Origin: Lota lota
Taxonomy: Eukaryota; Chordata; Actinopteri; Gadiformes; Lotidae
Length of the DNA: 64,000 nt
NCBI GenBank assembly: GCA_026745465.1
Contig: JACYXH010000779.1
Location: 317,501-381,500 of the forward strand
Direction: 5' to 3'
Part shown: in pieces, positions 53,974-64,000 of the stretch
Position numbering within the stretch: the first letter of the stretch is position 1
Layout: each line of letters starts with the position of its first letter
Position numbers and translations under genes: made by a program
The notes under the pieces: model-generated
Told to the model about the DNA's origin: nothing
Databases searched by the model: none
Seen by the model: the letters and a program-made list of their open reading frames with translations, nothing else

Positions 53974-56875
53974 CTGAGTATGTCTGTGCGTGCGTGCGTG
54001 CGTGCACCTCCATGTCAGGTCATTCTTGTCCCACTGAAGACCAGACAGGGCATATCGTCTCCTCCTCTTCCTCTTCTTCAGCATGTCCTCTCGGCCCACG
54101 ATGTCTGGCAGGGAGCAGCGGGGCGTGGCCATGAGCTTCAGCGTGTCTGCGTCTGTGGGAGAACACGCCACACACACATGTTGAGCTGTCCGGGACCTCT
54201 GCGTCTGGAGGAGCCCAGAGAAGGGGGGGCTGCCACACTCCGCCTAGGTGGGGTTTCTAGTTTTCTGGACGCAGGGTGCTGGTGTTGAAGCCGGTTTCTT
54301 GTAAGGTTTCCTGATAAAGAGACATGACCTGATGCTCCATGTTCCCATGCAGGACATCTCTCCCTGAGTGTGTGTGGCGACGGCTGGTTTAACCTGTTGC
54401 ACACTGATTACTCAATGTGCAACAGGTGTGCAGCCCCACCCAGCCCCAGAGTCCAGTCAGACTCGGGCCAGGTGAGGCTGCTTGAACCAGCCGTCATCCA
54501 CAGGGGGGACTGTGGCTCTGTGGACCTTATTAGAAGAAAGATGAGTTAGTGGCTGAGTAAATGTTGTGAATGACCAACTCAACTGTCTTTTCATTGGGCG
54601 CTCTAAGCCAAGCCCCCTCCTATCTCCATATTAAAGACACATCACCCCCACATAGATGCATGCGGAACTACATGGGACATATGTGTGGACCTATAGAATA
54701 CACATGTACAACACATAAGTCATATGCCAGACATGTACAACCACACCATACATGCTGTATGTGGTATTCCAGGAAACAGGACATATATTTGGCATGAGAG
54801 GAACCCGTTTGTCCTGCGTTTTCAAAAACGACCCCCCCCCCCCCCCCCCTTAAGAGGCCCCTAGACTTAAGAGGCCCCTAGACTTAAGAGGCCCCTAGAC
54901 CTCACCCAGCCGCCCGCTCTCTGCGATCCCTCCGAAGCGCTGCATGACGCGGATGGCCTCCTCGATGCCCTCCTTGGTCTGCAGTTTGCTGGTGCGAGGG
55001 TCCGGTGGTGGGAGGTAACCATATCTGCTCAACCAATCCTGAAGGGGGGGGGGGGACAGAGGACACGACTCAGGGACAGGTCATCTCCGATTGCTGCAGA
55101 TGTTCTGCAGATGTTGTGCGTCTGGGTGGCGGACACCTCATTGCGTGGAGTCTGAGACGTGACTCATTTGCGAGGCGCCACACCAACTGCAATTGGTCAG
55201 GACGTTGAGGACGTGGAAAGACAGATGGGTTTGAATGGAAACGCCTTGGAGGGCAAAGCTGCTTCTTGATCATAGTGGATTATGTTACCAACGGGTGTGA
55301 GTTTGATTGGTCATTAAAAGCCCTTTCAAAAGGACGACCAATCAGGTGGTTAGGTGGTGAAATAGGGCCCCTATAGTAAGGCCCTAAAGAAAAATCAAGG
55401 CGATATGCCAAGCCGTCACTTTTCACTAATCACAGTTGAATCATCTTTAATTGTTAGATGACACCTTCTATACCTATAAGCTCTTCACAGAACCAGGATG
55501 CCTTAACCCAGTGGTTTTACCCCCTGCCTTCAGGATTTGAGGGATGACACAGACTGATTTTGCAGTCTTGGTTCATGAAGGTATAAATATAAATAAGAAA
55601 TTATTTGTGCTGACAGATGGACGTTATGGGTAGGGTTTCCATGACAGGGAATATTCCCTGTCATGGACCCAGCGATCCCAGTGAGTCAGACTGCAAATGT
55701 GAACATTAACCATCGGTCCAATCAATATTTAATGCTGGATCCCTGATGTCACGGCCTGATGGGGTCTGCTCTGTAGACATTACTAGTAGATATTCTTTTC
55801 TTTGATATTATATGACATAAATCTTCTGCAGAATTCTATGTTCACTAGGCTAATAGTCAATATAACGTAAAGAGAAAATTCACAACATATCAATGTCATT
55901 TTTATATAGGCCTCAACATATGTGGACATTAACTTTAATGGCACTTAATAATCCAAATACATAGGCCTAATCTTAATTTTAATTATCGAATTTCGATATT
56001 TTTGGTGATCTAAAGATGGGCATATCTTAAATTTGAACACGTGATAAATGTCACAATTTGTTTATTACTATGACAGGGAAGATTTTGTTTATTTCCTCAG
56101 AGTTGCATATTCATAGCCTGTATCTTTTTCGGTGTAGCCTATTTTGCTGCAGTTTCTTACTTCCTAACCCTCGTACACTCGTGTAACCCCATTACGAAAT
56201 AAAACTGGCAGTTTCCTTAAACGATAAGGTTAAAAGAAAAATCCGTTATGACAGTCATACCACAGACAGGATAAGCAGGGTGTGAGCTCAACGACTGCAG
56301 AGGATGGTGAAAAGCCATGGCATATGTAGCACGCACCCGCATCTCAGATTGAAAAAGAACATAAATTAAGCAAGATTTGATTTTACGCGCATTGACCAAA
56401 CTCTGTAAAATAAAACTACCTCGGGCTAATTTATATCCTATATAACGTTGAATTTTAGCCTGAGTCCACTAACGGTGAAATAAGCCTATAATTAATCACA
56501 ATTAGCAATTAATTTAGGCTTATACAACAAGATTGCAACGGTGTTACTAGGCCAATGTGTATATGTTATAGGCATATTGTTCTAATGCTGCAATTGCCTT
56601 AATATTTAATCAGATTTGGCAAAAGAAAAAGTAATAACATAAATCAAACGAAAACAAATTTGTATTGTAGATAGAATATGCAATTTCAACGCCCGTAGTG
56701 ATGGAAAAAAACCGTGCACGTTCTATTATCTAGCCTATTTTGAGCTCTTTGTTGGTGGATAATAGGAGTTGGGACCACTCACCACCCCCCGGCTGTACTG
56801 GTCCGGCATTGGAGACGCGCTTCCCGGTAATGGAACGGCGGAAAAAAACATCAACAACACGACTCTAAACTCCAT
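46805..56875 (-). CDS. mmp25: Matrix metalloproteinase-25 (MT6-MMP), GPI-anchored
   Basis: Zinc endopeptidase at the cell surface that cleaves extracellular-matrix and other proteins. Exons in transcript order: 56875-56783, 55038-54906, 54152-54008, 52702-52425, 52047-51868, 48720-48643, 48321-48169, 47503-47210, 47058-46805; all phases agree, giving 535 residues. Order: signal peptide ([20 protein letters not shown]), propeptide ([16 protein letters not shown]), cysteine switch PRCSLPD, furin site [11 protein letters not shown], catalytic domain with [17 protein letters not shown] and zinc site [11 protein letters not shown], Met-turn SIMKP, hemopexin repeats from [16 protein letters not shown] to the Cys in DWLRCPAP, then CSCD and a hydrophobic GPI signal ([19 protein letters not shown]). 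[14 protein letters not shown] and the C-terminal tail fit MMP25 better than MMP17, by memory of the families. The hinge before DRC is very short, or an extra hinge exon lies undetected in the 3.1-kb intron. Confidence 0.92.
49605..49858. repeat. Minisatellite, unit about 40 bp, in an mmp25 intron
   Basis: About six copies of CCTGCTCAGGCCTGCTTGAT then TCTTTTATTTCAAAGTAAG (or AACATAAG). It lies in the large intron between exons 5 and 6. Confidence 0.9.
53690..53972. repeat. ATCC, CTGT and TG microsatellite cluster in an mmp25 intron
   Basis: Degenerate CATCCATC (53690-53840), CTGT (53838-53908) and TG (53911-53968) tracts, then CGTG units up to the exon-3 donor of mmp25, which itself reads GTGCAC in the repeat register. 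Confidence 0.9.
54318..54455 (+). repeat. Dispersed repeat, copy 2
   Basis: Matches the flanks of 32314-32572 (GACCTGATGCTCCATG, GGCTGGTTTAACC, ATTACTCAATGTGCAACAGG, CACCCAGCCCCAGA) but with only a short GTGTGTGTGG in place of the long TG run. It lies in an mmp25 intron. Confidence 0.85.
54831..54900. repeat. Poly-C and three copies of CTTAAGAGGCCCCTAGA
   Basis: About 19 C followed by three near-identical 18-bp units ending right at the donor of mmp25 exon 2 (54906 on the minus strand). Confidence 0.85.
55300..56780. other. mmp25 intron 1, nothing further recognised
   Basis: AT-rich, no exon-like frame. A small inverted repeat (ATGACAGGGAATATTCCCTGTCAT at about 55641) is a near-perfect 24-bp palindrome. 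Confidence 0.5.
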
Positions 56876-57036
56876 CGTCACACAACACTGGTCATGCTTC
56901 AGCGAAGCTCAAGTGTCGACTTGGTGTTGTAATGCTTTTACTACAGGAGAAACAAGTGAACGGTTTCGAAACCTATACCGTCTTCCTTCCCGCTTTGGAC
57001 AAGGAAGGGTTGATCGATATATGCGCTCTCTCTGAC

Positions 57037-57149
57037 TATCTCTCTCTCTCTCCTTCTCTCACTATCTCTCCCTCCCTCCCTCCCTCTCTCTCTCTCTCTG
57101 TATATCTGTATATCTGTATGTCTCTCTCTCTCTCTCGCTCTCGCTCTCG

Positions 57150-57222
<73 letters not shown>
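57037..57222. repeat. (CT)n tract upstream of mmp25
   Basis: CTCT with CCCT and TATCTG interruptions, about 160 bp 5' of the mmp25 start codon on its transcribed strand. No TATA box or other clear promoter motif was found for mmp25. Confidence 0.85.
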
Positions 57223-57225
<3 letters not shown>

Positions 57226-57620
57226 ATACTACAAGTCTACAAGATATAGCAATAATGCGGTCTGTTTCAATATGTCCAAAGAAGGACTTGTTTCGCGTGT
57301 GTGGGGCTTTGACAGTTTGTTTCTATAGTCTCCATATTGGGTCCCAAGCTGTCTCTGCTCCCTCAGCTGTCAGTAGGACATATTGGTGATAAACCTTATG
57401 TTGGATTGTGTGAATGACAACCCCCCCCCTCCAGCCCCGGACCACCATCTGTCTGGCTGTGAGTGGCCGTCGCCATCACAGGAAGTGGATGAGGCCTAAT
57501 GGACACACGCGCACACACACGCGCGCACACACACGCGCGCACACACACACGCACCAGTTGGTCAGCAATCTTAGTGAAAACTGTTTATTATACTCATTAA
57601 TCATATTCACCTACATATAC

Positions 57621-57662
<42 letters not shown>

Positions 57663-57686
57663 TGTATATATATATATATATATATA

Positions 57687-58686
57687 CATTATATTGCCAA
57701 AGGTTTTGGGACTTTACATGCACATTAATATGGAGTCTACCCACCCTTTGCAGCTATAACAGCTTCAACTCTTCTGGGAAGGCTTTCCACAAGGTTGAGG
57801 AGTGTGTTTATGGGAATTTTTTCTTGAAGCGCATTGGAGCCATCCCCAAACTGTTCCCGCCAAATTGGGAGCATGACATTTTCCAAAATGTCTTGGTATG
57901 CTGAAGCATTAACAGTTCCTTTCACTGGAACTAAGGGGCCAAGCCCAACCCCTGAAAAACAACCTTACACCATAATCCCCCCTCCACCAAACTTTACACT
58001 TGGCACAATGCAGCCAGGCAAGTACCGTTCTCCTGGCAACCGCCAAACCCAGACTCGTCCATCGGATTGCCAGACAGAGAAGCGTGATTCGTCACTCCAG
58101 AGAACACGTCTCCACTGCTCTAGAGTCCAGTGGAGGCGTGCTTTACACCACTGCATCCGACGCTTTGCATTGCACTTGGTGATGTAAGGCTTGGATGCAG
58201 CTGTTCGGCCATGGAAACCCATTCCATGAAGCTCTCTACGCACTGTTCTTGAGCTAATCTGAAGGCCACACGGAGTTTGGAGGTCTGTAGCTGTTGACTC
58301 TGCAGAAAGTTGCCGACTTCTGCGCACTGTGTGCCTCAGCATGCGTTGACCCCGTTCTGGGATTTTACGTGGCCTACCACTTCCTGGCTGAGTTTCTGTT
58401 GTTCCCAATTGCTTCCACTTTGTTATAATACCACGAACAGTTGACCGTGGAATATTTAGTAGTGAGGAAATTTCACGAATGGTCTTATTGCACAGGTGGC
58501 CACCTATCACGGTACCACGCTTGAAGTCACTGAGCTCCTGAGAGCGACCCATTCCTTCACAAATGTTTGTAGAAGCAGTCTGCATGCCTAGGTGCTTGAT
58601 TTTATACACCTGTGGCCATGGAAGTGTTTGGAACACCTGAATTCAATGATTCGGAGGGGTGTCCCAATACTTTTGGCAATATAGTG
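57687..58686 (-). mobile_element. Tc1/mariner element, internally deleted
   Basis: Ends CATTATATTGCCAAAGGTTT and (reverse complement of the right end) CACTATATTGCCAAAAGTAT are inverted repeats flanked by TA, the Tc1 target. The element is exactly 1000 bp in my count, shorter than full-length fish Tc1 elements of about 1.6 kb. It is inserted in a (TA)n microsatellite. Confidence 0.93.
57737..58552 (-). pseudogene. Broken Tc1 transposase
   Basis: The frame starts [17 protein letters not shown] with the paired-like DNA-binding region ([20 protein letters not shown]), the GRPRK motif, and the first catalytic stretch ([16 protein letters not shown]). A stop codon interrupts at about 57967 in place of the usual Trp after GGIMV. 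After REQFGDG the frame jumps straight to the C-terminal IPINTLLNLVESLPRRVEAV, so the segment carrying the remaining acidic catalytic residues is deleted. It cannot make an active enzyme. Confidence 0.92.
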
Positions 58687-58689
58687 TAT

Positions 58690-61600
58690 ATATATATATA
58701 CACTTTTGTTTTTTCTTATGTATTTTGGGGTTTGTTTGGGTCCATGTTGGTATATTACTCAGAGATGTGACTCATGCTTACAGTCTGTCTAAATCGTCTG
58801 CTAAAAGTGGCAGGTGTTTCTGGTGCACATCTGCTTTGACTTGAAAGTAGTGACTCACCATCTGTGTGGACAGGTAATGAGAGCATGCCTCTCGCCCTCA
58901 GCAAGCTGTTCTCACGGTGTTTTCAGTTTGCCACATCCAGTGACAAACTGCTGGTCCATCGACATTTGGGTTTTCCATTGTGCTCGAATCTCTAACAGAA
59001 CACTCAGCAAAGAGCGGGGAGTGAACCAAAACACAAGCTGACCTAAGAACTGACAGATTAGGGGCCAGACAAGAATACAGGTGAACCGAAAGAGTAATCA
59101 ACACAGTCTACACATCTACAACAATGCACCAGGTTGGGCACGATCATGGCAATAAGGGTTGTCCGCACCATTTCTGACTGGACCTTAGTTTCCAGGTTGT
59201 GGTGTGAGGCGTAGGGGGTCTTTAGCTGGTACAGCCTAAAACAGACCACCCTGCCCCCACGTGTACACTAATATTTAGTCTCACGGTTTATTTTCACACC
59301 TTTTCTATTTATGTCATTCTCAACGTTGACGATGCTTCACGCGCCCACAACTGTTTCAATATAGCAAGAGCAGAGCAAGAGACATGAGTGACATCATTTC
59401 ATTTTTAGAGAAGCAGTGGGAGAGTGCTTTGTCCAGGCATGCCAGATGTACCATCATAATCATATTTATATGATAATTTTGCTCTCTGTGTGATGTACGC
59501 TCAATAATGCCCAAAGTCCCATAATGTACGATAAGTTGATTATTTTGTGACACTTAGTATTAATATTTGTAATCAGTTTGGGCTCTCTCATTTTAATTCA
59601 TTTCCGGACACGATCAGGATAGTGAAATATGGTTCCTATGTCTGTGTTTCAGCATCATGTGATGGTTTCCAGCCAATCATGCTGGTTGTGATAATGACCA
59701 TGACTCATAAGCACAATGTCCAGATGCTGAGCAAGACGCAACCCGTGCTATCATTTCCTAGTGCGGCCTTTAGTTTATGGAACAGCTTTTGTTTTCAATG
59801 TTCGGACATTCTAATAAGTGACTGCCCCCTTCCAAGCGTCATATAGCGCAGCAATTCGTCTTATTAGCAATGAGCAATCATTGTTATAATAATTAAAAAT
59901 AATAGGCCCCAATGTGGCCTATCAACAATTACGTGAAATTACATATTCACGGCCATTTGTTCTCTTCCATAAAACGCGCGCAGTTAATTTCCCTCCAAAT
60001 AGGGCCATTCTCATCCTCCACAATATTTGCCATCTGACAACGCGAGTCCACCGTGCGGGGTCTATGTGACACACTATGTACAGAATCATTACAGACCCAC
60101 TTCCTCTTCGAGTGCTGAGTTCTGAAGAAAAACCTCCTACGTGTCACATTTCCACCTTCCCCTCCTCCTCCCCTGAGGGTTGAAGTACGTTGAGCACATT
60201 AGAGGAGAGATGATCCCACAGAGCCCCCTAACCCTCCGCTACAGCACGGCTGATTTAGACTTGTTATGGGCAGTAATACATACTCCTGATTTGGGTTGCT
60301 AATATCATTTCTGCTATTTATTTTTGATTTGCTTTAATATTATTGTTATAATGTATTATTGTTTATATGATTTGTTTTATTATTGATTAATTGTTCCCCA
60401 TGATGCAAGTTCTCGATCCATTTCTAACTATAATTAGGAGTCTCTGTGTGTCTGTCTGGGTCAGGGTCCTTCAGTACAATCCGTTTCCGTCCAAAACCAA
60501 CAGCGCCTAATCGATAAAACAGGCCGACTTTCAGGCCCATTTAAGGATATAGCCTGACTACGCCCACGCCCTGACCACTAACACCCAGGTAAATACTCAC
60601 ATCCTCCCACTATTAGACAGAAACGAGCCCAAAAGAGGGCACACAGGTTGGTTCACTCATGAAAGTCAAGTATGAGTGAACCAATATCAAAATCGTCCTT
60701 GGACGCCCTCTTGGCTCCCGGCTGTGAATTTGACGAGCCGTCCGATCAACACGGAGGTTAAGCGTCGCGCACAAAATCAGGGAACCGTTTCAGAAACAGT
60801 GCCATGGAGACGCCACATGAAACGCCCGGTTTTCCGAATACTCCGCTGTCTACGAGTGTCACATCCGTGCGCTCGCTTTAACCGTTGCGATTTGACCGTA
60901 ATACGTTCGCCCGTCCATCTCATCATAAACCCAACCTTATATGTCTAGGGTCAAACCTGTCTAAACCATGGGAGGGAAGGGTTGACCCCTGACAGACAGC
61001 TGGTGGGGATGAAATATAAGTATGTAAAAAAAAACATATTATATATATATATATATATATGGCAACTCTTTGTCCTTCCACACATTTTTATTCTCATTAA
61101 AGGGGCCTTGACAGGTTTAGCGTTGGAAGTGAATCAGCACAGTTGAGAAACACGCAGAAGAAGGCAGAATAACCACACGTCAAGCAGTGTACAAACATAG
61201 TCAGCGATAGACATGTCCTCAGACAGGAAGGAAGGGGGATGCACACAAAACATTTCACAGTGACATCTTTCACTGTGATCTGTGAAAGATGTGGAGCAGA
61301 GGTGGATAAATCCCCTATTACAAACGTTCATTTCCTCATAACCTTGTCGTTGTCGCCCATCTTGTTGTATTTTATTTGGTCAGCTGGTTAAAACGGGTTA
61401 AAACAGGTTAAAACAGTTTCACAGTTGGTGGCATTTTGTTTTCACAGTGTTCACCTTTTATTGGACGTAAGAGGTTATTGTGCTTGATTGTCATTGGCTA
61501 ATGGATATGTACTCCCTGACTTCCTCACTCAAATGATCAATATCCTTGCTAAACTGCATTCTTCTCTACAATAACGGCAGATATTGAGATGCCTTCGTCG

Positions 61601-61991
61601 TCACCATACATTAATCTCTATGGAAAGATATGCAGGGTCAGGTCCAACAGGCTGCAGGAGGGCTTCACACGACGGCACGCACACTAAAGCTGCTATCTTT
61701 ATGCTTTTCCACCATTATCATAAGAGCCAAAACAACTGGTTCCTTCCTTCTGGAACTGGTAGAGAAGAACCAAGATGGCCGGCCTGAACCCCTTTTATGG
61801 AACCCTCCTGTTGCCTCGGGTAATGACCCGGATGTGGACCAGGGCCGGGTTGGCCAGGGTGGACCAGACCTCTCCCTACATGTAAACGTTGAATGTGGAC
61901 CACTGAACTGTAGCTTGATTCCTCGCGCCCTCGTTCTCGTGTCCATGATCCCCCCACGAGTCCATTCGTGCCCCCGTGTGTCTCCCGAGGC
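58690..61991. other. Spacer between the Tc1 element and the PAX6-like gene
   Basis: No exon recognised. The piece around 59900-60160 is the least repeat-like part and has a 66-codon minus-strand frame, but no splice or family evidence. An AT microsatellite lies at 61041-61061. TTTATT at 61457-61462 (AATAAA on the minus strand) is a candidate poly(A) signal about 530 bases after the PAX6-like stop codon. Confidence 0.4.
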
Positions 61992-62094
61992 TCACTGGAG
62001 GCGCGCCCAGTACTGACCCAGATCCTGACTCAGGCCCTGGGGGTCCGAACCCGGAACCTGCACCGGGACCGAGACCCCAGGGGATATGAGCCCT

Positions 62095-62168
<74 letters not shown>

Positions 62169-62194
62169 ATGACATGGAGAGAGGGGGTGTATTG

Positions 62195-62226
<32 letters not shown>

Positions 62227-62297
62227 TCAACGTCTGGACGGTTCACAAATAATATATCGTGTTGTGATTTTACTTTGGCAGACAGACAGAAGAACAG

Positions 62298-62330
<33 letters not shown>

Positions 62331-62339
62331 AAGGAGGAC

Positions 62340-62377
<38 letters not shown>

Positions 62378-63759
62378 CTGTGTTGGTGTTAGCGCTGGAC
62401 GCCTGCATGTGAGCGGAGGAGTAGAGGGAGTCAAAGGAGCGGGGGGGAGAGGGGAGCATGCAGGAGTAGGAGGAGACCGCAGGGGAAGGAAGAGCCTGAA
62501 AGAGAGGAGAAAGGAGCAGGAGGGAGGGAGGAGTGAGGGAGGAGGAGAGGAGAGGAGGAGTGACGGAGGAGGAGAGGAGAGGAGGAGTGAGGGAGGAGGA
62601 GAGGAGAGGAGGAGCGACGGAGGAGGAGGAGGAGAGGGAAGAGGAGGTGGAGGGGAGAGAAAAGAAGAGAGGAGGAGGGAGGTAGAGGAGGGGGGAAGGG
62701 AAGAGAGAATATTAAAGGAGAGAATAACTTCATATGTCCACAGAATGTGACATGACTATGACATGGAAATGTGTAGCTCAAGTGGTAAAGAAAAGCATGA
62801 ACACTGCCATTGTTAGAGGTTCGAGTCCCACTGGGGCCACCTTTGCTAAGTATTTTAAGACGCTTTGGATTGAAGCATCTTAAAATATTGTCAGTGCATA
62901 CGTTCACCGACACATGATATTCTTTCAATAACATGTTGCTGACTGAACACTAGAGAGTAGCAGAGTACCGTAGCTGGAAATGCCAGCCAATATTAACGTC
63001 GTCCCTTAGCCTGGCATCGCCAGACGAATTGCAACGTGCAATTATCAGGGCAAATTAAACATGAACTCGCGAGATTGGTCTGGTTCCCATGCGTTTTCGT
63101 TCCCACGCGTTCAGAAATAGAATCGAGAACACGAAACTGCAACCGACAGTAGAGTTAAGTCATGCGGACTTTTATGATTCAAAGAAATTCATCTGGTTTC
63201 ATGGAAAAATGCTTCGTATGAAATATTTCAATCTTTTGATTGCAATAAGGAGTTTAAAGATCTTGCCCTGGTAGTATCACATCTCAACGTAATTTGACCA
63301 AGGAAATTCTGAATTTTGCCAAATACCGTCATAGTTCAGATGACATTATATCGTGTGTGCATTTGTGCGTGTGCGTGTGTGTGTGTGTGCGTGTGCGTGT
63401 GCGTGCGTCCTACCTGGACTGCAGAGGAGAAAACAGACAAAGAACTGTAACTAGACAGGGATGAGTCAGCCTGACTTAACATGGGCCCTAAAGAGGGAGA
63501 GAGAACGGGGATTTGTCCTTTGATTCATTTTTAGACTGCTTTTGCAATGCTAGTATACATTTTCCATGCCATTAAAGCACAAACGCGCGCGCACACACAC
63601 ACCTGGGTTGTTGGTGTGTTGCTGGTGGTAAATGGGCGTGTTAAAGGAAGTGGTCAGAGGTGCTTGGCTCTGAGAACAGGAAGTCGCCCCACCTGACCTC
63701 TTCTGACTGCGAAGCTTCTCCTCCCGCCTCCACTTGGCTCTGCGGTTGGAGAACCACAC
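61992..63759 (-). CDS. PAX6-family homeobox gene, 3' part (Pax10/Pax6.2 candidate)
   Basis: Sequence-specific transcription factor; only the last four exons are in the window and the 5' part is off the right edge. Exons in transcript order: 63759-63603, 63487-63414, 62495-62378, 62092-61992, phases 1,0,1, with stop at 61992. The first encodes the recognition helix of the homeodomain ([17 protein letters not shown], with Ser at position 50 as in PAX proteins), and its boundary just before VWFSNRR is the PAX6 exon boundary. The rest is a Pro/Ser/Thr-rich activation region with PAX6 landmarks: [16 protein letters not shown], and the C-terminus [18 protein letters not shown] then GQYWARLQ. Between landmarks it differs strongly from true Pax6, which is near-invariant in vertebrates, hence the Pax10 suggestion. 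The presence of a paired domain cannot be judged. Confidence 0.88.
62097..62378. repeat. Microsatellites filling the last intron of the PAX6-like gene
   Basis: On the + strand: poly-G (62097-62129), GA (62130-62163), GA (62200-62226), CAGA/CGGA tracts (62277-62378). On the gene strand the donor is GTCTGTCTGTCTG, itself part of the repeat, and the acceptor is preceded by a long poly-C. Confidence 0.92.
62510..62710. repeat. Purine-rich GGAGGAGAGGAGAGGAGGAG repeat
   Basis: About four copies of a 30-bp-class GGAGGAG/GTGACGG unit in the intron upstream of the exon at 62378-62495. On the gene strand it is a pyrimidine tract leading to that exon's acceptor (TCTCTTTCAG). Confidence 0.85.
62769..62900 (+). 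mobile_element. tRNA-derived SINE-like element
   Basis: Box A (TAGCTCAAGTGG, 62774-62785) and box B (GGTTCGAGTCC, 62818-62828) of an RNA polymerase III internal promoter are correctly spaced, followed by AAGACGCTTTGGATTGAAGC, a motif common in fish SINE tails. The tRNA fold is incomplete, so it is a retroposon and not a functional tRNA. It lies in a PAX6-like intron. Confidence 0.6.
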
Positions 63760-64000
63760 CTGCCAATCAAAGACATGCTTCGTTAGAGAAGACGGGGGTT
63801 GAGAGGTCAGAGGTTATTACAGTTAAGCGTTTGATTAGTTTTTTCGTTTGGACTTTTATGTATGTTTTACTGGACACAACAACAATATAAAATAAAATGT
63901 AGATATACATTTAATATAAATGTATTAACATATATATCTACAATACTAGGCTTATGTATGAAATTAATTGACAAAGATGAACAAATGAATACATTTTCTC

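Noticed and set aside
59947-60147. 66-codon minus-strand frame in non-repetitive DNA near the PAX6-like gene
   Set aside because: No splice sites, family resemblance or codon signal supports it; a conserved non-coding element is possible but cannot be shown from one genome.
62769-62843. Functional tRNA gene
   Set aside because: Box A and box B are present, but the arms do not pair into a full cloverleaf and SINE-tail sequence follows.

Overview
Vertebrate, almost certainly teleost fish, genomic DNA. The genes are split by GT-AG introns, and the window is very dense in (CA/GT)n, (GA)n and (CAGA)n microsatellites, minisatellites, a Tc1 element, L2-type LINE remains and tRNA-derived SINE-like pieces. 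The extreme CA-repeat density recalls gadids (cod family), but that species guess is inference only.

Layout. About 1-8.5 kb is repeat-rich and holds no gene I can support; it contains an old tandem duplication (4.27-5.14 kb and 6.39-7.26 kb) and a recent inverted copy of exons from the next gene (5.93-6.34 kb). A + strand gene at 8.57-11.25 kb encodes a secreted/lumenal acidic protein with a Cys-rich C-terminus (histidine-rich calcium-binding protein, HRC-like); its acidic exon carries an apparent frameshift. From 11.3 to 20.2 kb there are mostly repeats, a possible RFX X-box promoter with orphan exons, and a dead L2 LINE ending about 100 bp before the next start codon.

20.3-29.36 kb holds two complete carbonic anhydrase IV-like domains on the + strand, eight and seven exons. 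The first has a signal peptide but no GPI tail; the second has a GPI tail but no signal-peptide exon. A phase-1 donor in the last exon of the first joins in frame to the first exon of the second, so I propose one GPI-anchored two-domain carbonic anhydrase of about 565 residues. A third, single-domain GPI-anchored CA4-like gene lies at 40.49-44.71 kb. Its exon-6 acceptor is not AG in the needed frame.

The minus strand carries a full nine-exon mmp25 (MT6-MMP, GPI-anchored matrix metalloproteinase; 46.8-56.9 kb, 535 residues in my model) and, at 61.99-63.76 kb, the last four exons of a diverged PAX6-family homeobox gene (Pax10/Pax6.2 candidate) that continues off the right edge. A defective 1000-bp Tc1 element sits between these two genes.

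Functionally, the window encodes an outer-membrane-leaflet/extracellular set (carbonic anhydrases for CO2/bicarbonate exchange and a GPI-anchored protease), a probable sarcoplasmic-reticulum calcium-binding protein and a transcription factor. They look like independent genes, not a pathway. Splice structures were assembled by eye from reading frame, phase and splice dinucleotides; none was tested by transcript or database search.
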